A stretch of DNA of 64,000 nucleotides. It comes from Lamellibrachia columna. Its lineage: Eukaryota > Annelida > Polychaeta > Sabellida > Siboglinidae. Made by a program: the position numbers and the translations under genes. The stretch spans positions 19,092,547 through 19,156,546 of the forward strand of contig OY759263.1 of assembly GCA_963662155.1 (NCBI GenBank), in the 5' to 3' direction. The notes under the pieces are model-generated. The model was not told the DNA's origin. It saw only the letters and a program-made list of their open reading frames with translations, and did not search any database. This document shows positions 22,991 through 33,984 of the stretch, in pieces (position 1 is the stretch's first letter; every line of letters starts with the position of its first letter).

Positions 22991-25600
22991 AAATGTATAA
23001 TGACATTTTGGTATCTTGCAAATATTACACAGAAGAGCAATTCAATTCATGTCCAACTTAATAACGAAGTGGGTATTTCTGTTATACACTTTAATGCTCG
23101 GAGTCTTAACTGGAATTTTTACAAAATCATGGGTTGCATACATGCCTTAAAGTGTTCCTTTGATATTATTGCCATAACCGAAATTTGGGCAGATCAAACA
23201 AATAGTACTTCAGATTATAATATGCTAGGTTATAATGTATTTAACACTATAACAATTAACAAAAAAGGTGGAAGTGTTGCACTCAACATAAGACATATTC
23301 GAAAGCAAGTTAAGTTACTTTTATTTCTGATTTTACATGTATTTTTGTATAAATGTTGCCCTGTGAAAGGGGTCAATGTAAATACTATCCGACATGAACT
23401 AAAGAAACCATGCCTAACAAGTAGTCTAGTAAATGCTTGCCACAAAAAATAACTTGTAACGGTTATTCCTAAAACACAGAACAGTTACTACAGAAAACAG
23501 ACATAAATTATATAAAAACAAACTGACAGCTGTTCTGAGGGGTGCAAAAAAGAAATATTACTGTGCATTATTGTTGGAGCAAAAAAACAATATTGCAGGT
23601 ACATGGAGGATATTACGAACAATTATGGGTAAAGTGCAGGAGTAACATGAATACCCAGTACATTTTATCAACAATGATAAATTTGTTGGAACTAAAGAAA
23701 ATATTGCCAGCATGTTTAACGAATTCTTTACAAATGTAGGTCCAGACCTTGCTCAAAACATTACAAATCCAGTTGGTTCATCTGCATTTGATTACCTAAA
23801 AAATAGAAATGACAACTGCATGTTTTTGTCACCAGTTGATGAAAAAGAAGTTCATAAGGTTGTTGAAAGCTGCAAAGACAAAAGCTCAACTGATGCAGAT
23901 GGTCTTAGTATGAATATTGTAAAACGTGTAATTACCACAATTATTAAACCACTGATCCATATTTTTAATACATCTTTCAAAACTGGGGTTTTCCCAGAAA
24001 AACTGAAAATTGCTGAAATAATCCCCATATTTAAGGCTGGAAACAAAGAAAACTGCACAAACTATAGACCAATCTCATTACTGCCGCAATTTTCTAAAAT
24101 ATTACAGAAACTTTTTAATACTCGACTAAGTGCATTTGTTGACAAATATAAGGTCATTAACCCTAGTCAATATGGATTTCGTGAAAATATGTCCACCTCC
24201 TATGCTCTAACTGAGTTGGTTAATGAAATAACTGCATCTCTAGATAGCAAAATGCACACAATGGGTGTTTTCATTGACCTAAAAAAGCTTTTGATATAGT
24301 TGATCAAAAATTGCTTTGTGAAAAAATTGAGTTCTATGGTATTAGAGGTGTGGCACATAATTGGATATGAAGTTATTTATCAAATAGAACACATTTTGTC
24401 TGTCTTGGTGGACTTGTTAAATATATTATGTGGTGTCCCGCAAGGTTCAATATTAGGACCTAAACTCTTTATATTGTATGTGAATGATGTATGTAACATT
24501 TCTAAACTCGTAAAGTATATCTTGTTTGCTGATGATACTAATTTGTTTTGTGCAAACAAAAATATCAATCAACTTATTACAACAGGATCATCTGTTCTGG
24601 ACAAAATGTGTACTTGGTTTGCTGTAAACAAGTTGTCCTTGAATGTTTTGAAAACAAGTTACATGTTATTTGGTAATAATACTCTGAGTGCTAATATTGA
24701 CATAACAATCAATGGTGTAAACATTGATAGAGTACGGGTTGCCAAGTTTCTTGGTGTACTAATCGATGAGAAGCTGAATTGGAAAGACCATATAGCAAGT
24801 GTTAAATCTAAACTCTCAAAGAGTACAGCCATATTGTATAAGTGTAGTCAGCTAGTAGACTTACAGTCTATGCACATCTTATACTGCTCTATGTTCTTAC
24901 CATATATTAATTACTGTTCTGAAATATTGGAAAACACTTATCCTACCAATATCAATGGTATTGTCATATTCCAAAAGAGAGCACTGAGACTGTTGTATGG
25001 AGCGAATCGTATTGACCACACAACCCCTCAATTCTACAGGTCACATGCATTAAAATTTGTAGACCTAGACAAATTTAAAACAGCTGTGTTTATGTTTAGT
25101 TCATACCAGTGCAAGTTGCCAGTTAACATATAACAACACTTTGTGAAAAAATATATTTCAACAATAACACGTCAAACAAATCAACTTGTGGGGTGTTGTG
25201 TTACCACAAATATTAGAGCTACGACTCTTTCTGTATATGGCATAAGTCTCTGGAATTCCCTAAATAATGAGCTCACTAACATTAAAACAGTAAGGTCATT
25301 CAAACACAGGTATAAGAAAGCAATCATAAGTGAATATGCATAATTACTCTGTATAACATAATCTAGTTACTGTTACTAGTTCTGAGTTAACAGAATACAT
25401 AATATTTCAATAATTTGTTTATCATGTTTATTGAGTATGTAAATAGTAGGACTCTATTCCTTATAAATGTAGGCATTTGAATTGCATGTGATTCAGTATT
25501 TTCTAATTGCACATATTCTGATTACTCAAGAGTTATTAAACGAATAGCTATGTAGGGGATACATTACTCTTGAGTGCCGAATAAACGCGTATTTATATGA
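22990..25600 (+). mobile_element. Jockey/CR1-superfamily LINE, nearly intact 3' half
   Basis: Endonuclease start at 23000-23300 ('ISVIHFNARSLNWNFYKI', 'SFDIIAITEIWADQ'), then a deletion, then RT from 23712: 'CTNYRPISLLPQFSKILQKL' near 24052, 'MGVFIDLKK' near 24263, a frameshift at 24298, 'CGVPQGSILGPKLFILYVND' near 24427 and 'YILFADDTNLF' near 24517. It ends 'GISLWNSLNNELTNIKTVRSF' near 25232 with stop TAA at 25341, then a ~250-nt 3' UTR. The catalytic FADD is present. One frameshift, the stop at 24367 and the stop at 25131 mean it is not active. Confidence 0.9.
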
Positions 25601-25689
25601 TGAAAAATGACACCCTATACCCACCTTATTTGGCACTATGCTATTATTAAATTTAAACGTTTGTGCCAGCCTATATTATCCGATAATTG

Positions 25690-25870
25690 TGGAAAATGTG
25701 ACGTATATTTTTGATTAAAACTATGTTACGTATGCTTTTGTTTAAAACTGTTACGTATACTTTTGTTTAAAACTATGTTACGTATACTTTTGTTTAAAAC
25801 TATGTTACGTATACTTTTGTTTAAAACTATGTTACGTATGCTTTTGTTTAAAACTTATGTTACATATACT
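25690..25870. repeat. 27-bp minisatellite, about 6 copies
   Basis: Unit contains actatgttacgtatactttt. AT-rich, not coding. Confidence 0.95.
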
Positions 25871-26096
25871 CAAGTGTACTTGAACTGACGTAACAAATCT
25901 CGACATTCGTTTGCCATGAACCATTGAAACCGCCAACCACCAAACGTTGTTTCAGTGCTGGATTTTTGGACTGTGAAGACCGACGGGCAGTGAATGACCG
26001 ATCATCCTGTCACAACTGTTCTCACTTATCCCTACCCAAATATCCGGCGACGAATAACAACGATAGTCTAAATCCGACACCGCTTTCTTTGGCTAC

Positions 26097-27411
26097 CTAC
26101 GAAGTCTGCGCGTCGTCGGTATATTCAAAATCGAACCCTCGTAGAAACTCGCCCACTTCACGTCTGACTTGCGGCAGTTCTCGCGCCGGTCCCTGCAGCT
26201 TCCAGACCCACGACGCGGACGTTGACCCACCCGCTGACATGCCCTTCTCGATGCTCCAACCCTCAGGCAACTCTGGCACGGCCTGCAGCCACGCGTACTT
26301 GTGCGCAGGTCTGCTGTGCTTGTCTTTGTAGCGCGTAAGCTGTTCGCCTCGCAGCGACACCTGTAGCGTCAGTCTCGCGTTGTCCTCGTCACCCTCGGCT
26401 CGACTATGCTCCTCCAGCAGGCGTGTGAGTCGTTTCAGAGTCAGATCGTCGGGAAGGAACTCGTGCCAGCGGGTTGAACCCGGTAGTTTCACAGATATGC
26501 TCTCCAGAGCTCCTGCAATGTAAAGCACGTCGAACTGACACCCTTCCTCCGGTTGGCCGCCGAGTGTCCCCGTGATGAACTCGTCGTTGGCGCCCAGGTG
26601 CAGGTTTATCGTCGGCGTTCCAGAACTGATGATGTCGGCGTACTTGCGCGGCCCGTTGCGAACATTCGCGAGCACCTAGAGACCAGGACATCAAGAGACG
26701 ACCAAATTGAAGCTTTGTAGCACTGAATGGTTATGAAGATATTAATAGAAATATAGTCTTCAGACTTGAAGTAGGTAGTAGAACAGGAGGGCATACACGC
26801 ATTAGTACAAGTGTATATTGGATATGAGAAACTATTAATTCTCACAGAGGACAATAAATTATTAGAATAAACGATCTACTGATTGTGTTAATGCTAGGGC
26901 AGTGTGAATATGCTAAACAATTAAATTGACAGATATCTGACAAGGGTGGGTTACACTGACAAAGGAAACAGTTTTAGACTCTCAGTAAGCCTTGTCCTTT
27001 AGCTAACATTTTTATTATATATCTTGTGAAATCTTGCACAATGTGGTTAAATCTTGTTAAACCTTGTTATATATTGCTACAGCTTGTAAGATCTTTAAAA
27101 ATCACCTCAGCTGGGATGGTTAGGTAGCCGGCGCCGCTGTCGTCCGGGTTGCGAGTGAAACCCATCCGGCCGGTGTCTGGGACGCGACTAACGATGACGG
27201 TGTCCGTGTCGCGGTGGTAGCCGAACCGGACGAGGTCGCCGTGGTTCAGGCCATGAGTGTTGATGAAAGCCTTCACGTCGTCGTACGTCTCGGGTTTCGT
27301 GCCGGCCGCGTCGTCGATGTGCGCGACACCTGGATGGCACGGGGAATCCTTCTCGCCGTTAACTATGTACAGTTTGCTCGGCGTGTCCCAGTTGTAGTCC
27401 GAACCATCCAT
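26097..27411 (-). CDS. unrecognised two-exon gene segment, 294 codons
   Basis: Exon a is 27411-27106 (102 codons, MDGSDYNWDTPSKLY to GYLTIPAE), preceded by acceptor ttcccacag at 27412; it may be internal rather than first. Exon b is 26675-26097 (193 codons with stop TAG), VLANVRNGPRKYADI to FDFEYTDDAQTS. Both are phase 0 and join as ...PAE|VLAN... The coding sequence is GC- and CpG-rich, unlike its surroundings, and both exons stay open. I do not recognise the family; no membrane segment or signal peptide is visible, so it is probably cytosolic. The only intron (27105-26676) is a CR1-like LINE end on the opposite strand, flanked by AGGTG on both sides. Unspliced, the frame stops 12 codons into the insertion. 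Upstream exons were not found. Confidence 0.6.
26676..27105 (+). mobile_element. CR1-like LINE 3' end forming an intron
   Basis: Starts 'tagagaccaggacatcaaga', equivalent to 'ctagagacaaggaggttaag' of the other CR1 copies, continues through 'aatattaatagaaata' and 'actctcagtaagcc', and ends in a degenerate aaatcttgtt tail. Together these fill essentially the whole intron. In the gene's direction the ends read AG|GTGATT...TCTCTAG|GTGCTC, so splicing would exactly restore the uninterrupted exon. Confidence 0.75.
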
Positions 27412-27459
27412 CTGTGGGAAGATAGGGATTCTCGTTTCGTTTTGCGATAGCTGACGAGA

Positions 27460-27875
27460 TTATGCATTTCCGGCCCCCAAGTTGTACACACCATAACACG
27501 TTAAACGTAGGGGAGATCGGGTTGGTTGTTACAATGTTCAGCTAAAGTATGATATGCATTATCTCTGTCAATGTATTCATTAAATTTATTATTCGCGTTA
27601 CTAAAATGAAATAGTGAATGACAAATATATACTGCCAATGTGCATAACAATGTAGGTGTTCACACCTTCATATATTTTTTATTTTTAGTTCCAAAAAGCA
27701 CTCATTCACCGGATTCTTACATAAAAATTAATTGACAGAGACAATGCATATCATACGTTGACAGAGATAATGCATATCATACTTTAGCTAAACATTGTAA
27801 CAACCAAACCCGATCTTCCCTACGTTTAACGTGTTATGGTGTGCACAACTTGGGGGCCGGAAATGCGTTATCTCG
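27460..27875. mobile_element. ~415-bp foldback element
   Basis: 'caccataacacgttaaacgt' at 27490 returns inverted at 27820-27840, and 'taggggagatcgggttggtt' pairs with 'aaccaaacccgatcttccct'. The inner parts also repeat: 'gacagagacaatgcatatca' and 'gacagagataatgcatatca' are adjacent direct copies. It lies just upstream of the 27.4 kb exon. Confidence 0.8.
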
Positions 27876-27885
27876 TGAACTATCA

Positions 27886-27888
<3 letters not shown>

Positions 27889-27941
<53 letters not shown>
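27889..27941. repeat. (AT)n microsatellite
   Basis: Pure TA dinucleotides, about 26 units, at the edge of the foldback element. Confidence 0.98.
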
Positions 27942-27943
<2 letters not shown>

Positions 27944-27949
27944 GACATT

Positions 27950-28320
27950 CACTATTTCATACTTCATTCGATCATTTTTATTCCATTTACAATTAATTGT
28001 TATGTAAGAATTCGGGGAATAAGTGCCCTTTGGTAACTAAAAATGGAAAAATATATGAAGCTGTGAACACCTGCATTGTTATGCACACTGCGTATAAGAT
28101 GTAGAAGTGGGCATAATACAATTGTTGTAATAACAATAACATGTACGAGCGAGTCTTGCTTTGCGATCCACGCGTTCTTTGCTGTAACAACGTGCCCCGG
28201 AAGCCCGGGAAACTTCACATATCTACCTAACTACAATACGGAATATCAATGGTATGGTATATTTTATTAACGCGAATAATAAATTTAACGAATACGTTGA
28301 CAGAGATAATAATAATACTG
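27950..28320. repeat. partial second copy of the foldback inner sequence
   Basis: 'cttacataaaaattaattg' and the 'cattgttatgcaca' region of 27640-27740 recur in inverted orientation at 27990-28090, and 'gttgacagagataataataa' appears at 28297. No gene seen. Confidence 0.6.
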
Positions 28321-28370
28321 CATATAACATCGTACGTGTGTGTATCATTCAATTAAGTAAAAGTCGCATT

Positions 28371-28372
<2 letters not shown>

Positions 28373-28431
<59 letters not shown>

Positions 28432-28482
28432 ACACCACACCACACCACACCACACCACACCACACCACACCACACCACACGG
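28373..28482. repeat. (AC)n then (ACACC)n microsatellite
   Basis: About 28 AC units followed by about ten ACACC units. Confidence 0.98.
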
Positions 28483-28574
28483 TGACCCAGGCCCTTAGCC
28501 AGAAATAAACCTTTGCCAGTCTTGAGCATTCTAAAAAACCTGAAACGCGCGAACAGCTTCCGTGGAAGCCGCTG

Positions 28575-28790
28575 CGTCTATGACAGCCATTATTGGCCCA
28601 ATTAATTGTTTTCATTGGCAAGCTAATGCTGCTTGATATAATGACAGCCATTAACGACCCATTTGGTTTTTGCACTGGTACACCGATGCAATTTGAGCAA
28701 ATGTCAAATGACAGCCATTATTGCCTGAATTAGGTTTTTTCAATGGCAGGCCAAGTCCGGTTTAACCATTATTGGCCCAATCGAGTCTTA
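28575..28790. repeat. degenerate 64-69 bp tandem repeat, 3 copies
   Basis: 'gacagccattattggcccaa' recurs at about 28579, 28643 and 28708 with divergence. Confidence 0.7.
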
Positions 28791-30690
28791 CTAGCTGTGC
28801 AGCGAGGTTGGCATTATCACCTGCACAGTGATAATAATAATAGAATATTTGTTAATTTTATTTCACGCTGCTAGCATTTACAGTAGTGGTTATAAACCAG
28901 TACGCTAGTCTTCACAAGTGAAATAATGCACTCACATGTCGTCGTAAAATAAATGTTATTCTTTCAGTCATTGTCAGCACACAACTTGCTGACTGAGCTA
29001 TCCGTACGAGCCGCCCGAGCGTTGTTACTGTTGTAACAACTTGCCCCAATACAACTTGCCCTAAACACAGATGAACTCAATTGGATGATAACAAATCCTG
29101 AATTTCAGTTTAATTTCTACTTGGCAAAATAATATACTACATAGCTCAGATATATTTCAAAGTTTCATTCATGAAACATAAAAAGTGGCTGCATGGGGTG
29201 ATAACATGTGGGCATACCAAACACAGTTTTAGGTGATTAAAGTCATATTTGTCCACACCTCGTTAACTTCGTCTTCTTAGCTCCCGATTTTTGGACAGTG
29301 TGTCCGCTGGTGGACTTCCAACTACCACCTGTCGATGGTATCTCCAGACGCAGGCTATGTTTTCGTAAAACAACTCTGTAACAACTTGCCCCTGTGTACA
29401 AGCCCCGGTCTCCCCTACCTATGTCATTATAAAATAAACCATTGGTATTAGCATTATCACATTTTAATGCTTGTTGTTTTAACAAATAATAGAGAAGTAA
29501 ATGTGTTACTGCTTGTTCTCTGTTTTAATACCAAATGTGTTTATGTGTGAAATGCGATAGTGGATTGCATGTTGTTGGGAGCAAGAAGTGAATGTTTATG
29601 GGCAAATTTTCATAAACCAAAATGGTGGCTGACGAGACTTGTGTGACAGTGCAAAGATCAGATTATTCGCCAAGCATTCAAGCAAAGTTTCAATAGACAG
29701 CGGAAGAGTCCACTGCAGCCTCACTGCATATATGGTCATCAATATTACACACACAAAACTACCTGCCATTCAATTTCTCATGAGTCTGAATATTTTTGGG
29801 TTGTTAATGAAAACAATTTCAAGAAAATATCCAGAAGTCAACGACAGTGTACGATATGAATTTTCATGTTTCCATGTTTATTTTATTTAGTCGACTGACA
29901 CACACAGTTTGACTGCACAGTGGAACCTCACTATTATCACCTTCAGGAGTTGGGACTGGATCAAAGTGACATTATACTGGACTGCTATGGCGACCTTTGA
30001 CTGTAGTTGATCATAAAGTTAATGTTTCAGCGAAATGTCAATGTTTCGATGCACATAAAGAAATTGATCAACACATTTCGTCAGGCAATTTCCAGTGACG
30101 TATCCACTCATTTTTATTGAATCAAAAACATTTACCCCTTTTAGGGGGTCAAGCAGAGTTGTTGGTCGGTAATAGATAAAGTGCCTTAGTACATAAGTTG
30201 GAAGGCACAATAGCTATAATAAATAAGGTGCCTGTCATAATAGATAAGGTATTTGCCATAATAGATAAGGTGCATGCTTTAGGTCAACTGAATATGTGAA
30301 TATACAAATTTAATGACATGCACACATGCCATTATAACATATGTATATGTGTGCACACCTGCTTTCTGTTACAAGCATTGCTAGGCCACTGCCATTTACT
30401 GAATTAATAATAACCATTATGTTAAGAAAATTAGCTCCCCTGGTTATTGTGAAAATGCCCATATTCAGAGTTGGGGTCAAAAAGCAAAGGTCAAGCCAAC
30501 GAAGAACAGCCGGCTTTGCTCGCTTCAAGAAAACTCATTTCAACTGTGATCTGGACTAGAGAAGGTGCAGCCCTCGGTTATCCTGGTGCTAAAATCTTTT
30601 TTGAAAGAGGATGATGTGCCCACATTATTCCCAGTAGTGGAAGCTATGTTGATACCACCAATCCATAGAACACAGGCAGTGACAAGAGCG
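28791..30690. other. no gene recognised
   Basis: Contains 'ctgtaacaacttgcccc' (29385) and 'gttgtaacaacttgcccca' (29031), direct copies of a motif typical of DNA-transposon ends. The complement of 'aggtaggggagaccggggct' lies near 29400-29420. At 30205-30272 there are three short units of 'ataatagataaggtgc'. No exon was convincing. Confidence 0.4.
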
Positions 30691-30692
30691 TT

Positions 30693-30722
30693 TTAACAAG
30701 ATTTGCCATCCAAGCCAAAGGA
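30693..30722 (-). mobile_element. CR1-like 3' terminal fragment
   Basis: 'aacaagatttgccatccaag' followed by 'ccaaagg' is the exact 3' end of the local CR1-like family, on its own without the rest of the element. Confidence 0.6.
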
Positions 30723-31329
30723 TGCTGACTCGGACTGTTCACGGACAATCGTAGGAACGCTGCTTTTATTCACGTTTACGAAAAAGGCATCGACTGTCGT
30801 GTACTTTGACGTTGACATTATCGTATCTTTTCACTCGTTTGGTAAGTGTCATTTTGAATTCGCCCCACGACATCCGGGTCACGAGATTGTTTCTTCAAAT
30901 GAGAGCGCCAATGGATAGGCACTGAGAAACGCCACACAACGCGTTTCCCAACCAATGACATACACGATTACAACAAATAGAGATCAACCGCAGTATCATT
31001 ATTTTCCAACGATGTCAATGTTAAAAAATATATAGTCCTATAGATCGGCAGTATTCGCTATTCTGCCGCCGACAACATTCGTCGAATCAGGACCGCGTGC
31101 GCTATGTCATCGCTAAGTCTAAGATAGTTCAAACAATTTTTTTTTTTAAATTCACCTTGCAAAAAGAAAAACCAGTCTTATTTTATTTTAACCTTCGTCG
31201 TAAGACATTTGGCCGTCTCCAAGACGGGCAGACGGGTCCCTGGCTAATGGCCGGCACACCACACCACCACAGTAGCACCCACACCCACACATGCACGCAC
31301 GCACCACATGTTGTTACAGTAGGAAAATT
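30723..31329. other. no gene recognised
   Basis: Mixed sequence with a short CAC-rich run near 31258-31300. No coding exon or element seen. Confidence 0.4.
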
Positions 31330-33760
31330 TAACAAGATTTAACAAGATTTGCCATCCAAGCCAAAGGCCAAAATGGCAAGTGGACAAGGAAGCCATTGGC
31401 TTATCTAGAGTCCATCAGTGTTCATCTACGTGTAACCCGCCCTCCTGCGATATGTGTCCAACTTGTTTATAAACATATTCACGCTGCTAGCAGTTATACA
31501 ATCCATAGATAATTTGTTCCATTCATTTACTGTCCTCTGTGAGAATGAGTATTTCCTGATATCCAATCTACACTGATCCTTTACTAACTTTACCTCATGT
31601 CCTCTAGTTCTGCTATCTTTCTTGAGAGAAAAAAACATATTTCTATCAATATTTTCATACCCATTCAATATCTTAAAAACTTCAATCTGATCTCCTCTTA
31701 ACCTCCTTGTCTCTAGAGTTGTTAAACCACATTCTTTCAGGCGTTCTTCATAACTAAGGTCTCTCAGTTCCGGAATAATTTTAGTTGCTCTCCTCTATAC
31801 GTGTTCAAGTGTATCTATATCCTTCTTATGATATGGTCTCCACGCTTGTATACAGTATTCTAAATGAGGTCTAACCATTGCTTTATACAGGTATAATTAG
31901 CTTTTTATTCTTGTAAGTTATGTTTCTCCTAATCAACCCAATAATTTGATTAACCTTTGAAGCTGCAATACCACACTGCTCTGAAACTTTCATATCAGCA
32001 CTTATTGTAACTCCTAAGTCCTTTTCTTTTATAGTAGTATGCAGAACGGTATCTCCCATTTTATAGTTTACATCCAAGTTCCCATGTCCTGTGTGCAGGC
32101 ATTTACATTTCCCAAAATTGAACAACATCTGCCATTTCTCAGACCATTTCACTAATCTGTCTAGATCGTTTTGTAAATGTTGTTTATCACCATCAGTGTT
32201 AGCCTTTCTAAACACTTTTGTGTCATCTGCAAATTTGAGTATGTTACTTGTTATATTGTCGTCCAAGTCATTGATACATATTAAGAATAATAAAGGTCCT
32301 AATACTGATCCTTGTGGTACCCCACTCAAAACTGATTTCCAGTTTAAAACTTCTCCATTTACTACAACATGCTGTCTTCTGTCAGTCAGCCATTGTTCTA
32401 TCCAGTCAATTAAGCCATCCCTGATACACAGGCTTTAAATTTAAGTAGTAAACTTTGATGTGGCACTTTGTCAAAAGCTTTCTGAAAATCTAAGTAGATA
32501 ATATCTACTGGCGATCCCTCGTCAATCCAATTAGTGATTTCTTCCAAAAAACAACATATTTGTTAAGCATGACCTCGCTTTTAGGAATCCATTTTGAGAT
32601 GAATTTAATAATTTATGCCTAACAAGGAAGTCCACCATACAGGGTTGTTTGATTTAAATCATTTGATTTAAATCATTGATTTAAATCACTCCAAAAAAAT
32701 CATTGATTTATGATTTTTTTTTTACTTCCGGTTTTTTTTAATAGCTGATTTATATGAATTTAACACAAATAATTGTTTACAAGCATTGAGATCAACAATG
32801 TTTTGTATGTTTTTTAATACAAAACACAAAGTGCGCACACTTGTGTAGCTGTATTGTCACCAGATAGCCTGATAGTCAAATATTTTATGACATTGTGTAT
32901 GTTTGAGCTATTCCCTTTCTGAATGCAGTGAAGCCACATAAACTTGTCTTCCAGAGGAAGTATCTTTTCAACACAGAAGCCCTGAGTTAAAGTCCACTTA
33001 TAGCTTATGCTAGTTGTTACCAATTCAGTATGTTGACTCAGTTGTTTAATACTGTACCAGTTTGTATTCTGGTTGGAGACCCTTAGAGTACACAGAGCCC
33101 TGGACAGGTGCTAATCCACCCTATAGGCAAACAATAATTACCACTGCTACAGCCACAGACACACAGCATGCTTTCCTTTCCAAGACAGATTATGCAACTA
33201 CAGGGGGTGAGGCCTTGTGGACATTGTCTAATGTCTTTATATAAGCAAAAATCATGTACCCTCTGTTAAGACAAGAACCCAAATCGATTTGAATAGAACA
33301 TGTTTGAAAGAGAAGAACATGTTTGAAAGAGTTTACAAATTTAAACATCTATATAAATATCTATAAACCAGATTTCAAAAAAATCAAATAAATAAAAAAA
33401 ATCAAATAAATCAGATTTTTTTTTTAAATCATGATTTTCAACCCTGCCACCATATGGTCTTTAATTAACCTTTCTAATAATTTACAAATTACTGACATTA
33501 ACCTCACTGGTCTGTAATTCTCTTACTTATTTCTCGAAAACTTTTTAAATAATGGTATGATGTTTGCTTCTTTCCATTCAAAATGATAAATGATAAGTTG
33601 AACACTCTTGCAAGTGGTGTACTGATTTGTTCTACCATTTCCATTAGTAGTTTTTGGAGGAATTCCATCTACTCCCGGTGATTTATTATCTTTCATTGCC
33701 TTTATATTTTCTTAACAACCATTTCTGGAGTTACAATTAACAGTCCTAAACAGACAGATG
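31330..33760 (-). mobile_element. CR1-like LINE, 5'-truncated, interrupted by a hAT element
   Basis: From right to left on the minus strand: 'KSPGVDGIPP' near 33690, 'PLFKK' near 33550, 'LTGLR'-equivalent 'ITDLRPVRLMSVICKL' near 33490, then the hAT insertion (32640-33446). It resumes at 32640 with 'MVDFLVRHKLLNSSQNGFL', 'VPHQSLLLKFKAC' near 32440, 'SGVPQGSVLGPLLFLICIND' near 32329 and 'ILKFADDTKVF' near 32238. The C-terminus is 'LVKDQCRLDIRKYSFSQRTV' near 31590 and the 3' tail is at 31330-31400. A few frameshifts make it defective. Same family as 5157-8262 and 57190-58930. Confidence 0.9.
32640..33446 (+). mobile_element. 807-bp hAT-type nonautonomous element, perfect 8-bp duplication
   Basis: Ends CAGGGTTG...CAACCCTG, flanked by CCACCATA at 32632-32639 and 33447-33454. 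It has 'gatttaaatcatttgattta' subterminal repeats. The interior holds a minus-strand frame (GNSSNIHNVIKYLTI, LSGDNTATQVCALC) that is also kept in the second copy at 38586-39343. Confidence 0.92.
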
Positions 33761-33984
33761 TAGCGTTGACAACCACGGTCCACCTAGGACCGAAGCGAGC
33801 TGTCAGCACAGATACAGGTTATGTTGGCTAACAGTGAATTCAGCCCTGTGAATTTGGACAGCATTCTTTGGAGAGTTCGGCCCGCAACTCTGGTAACTTT
33901 GGGCATAGTGATCTCAGCCCAAACGGTTGTGTAGACTAGGTGATAAAAAAGTAACTAGCTTGAACTGTACTAACAAAAAATAAT

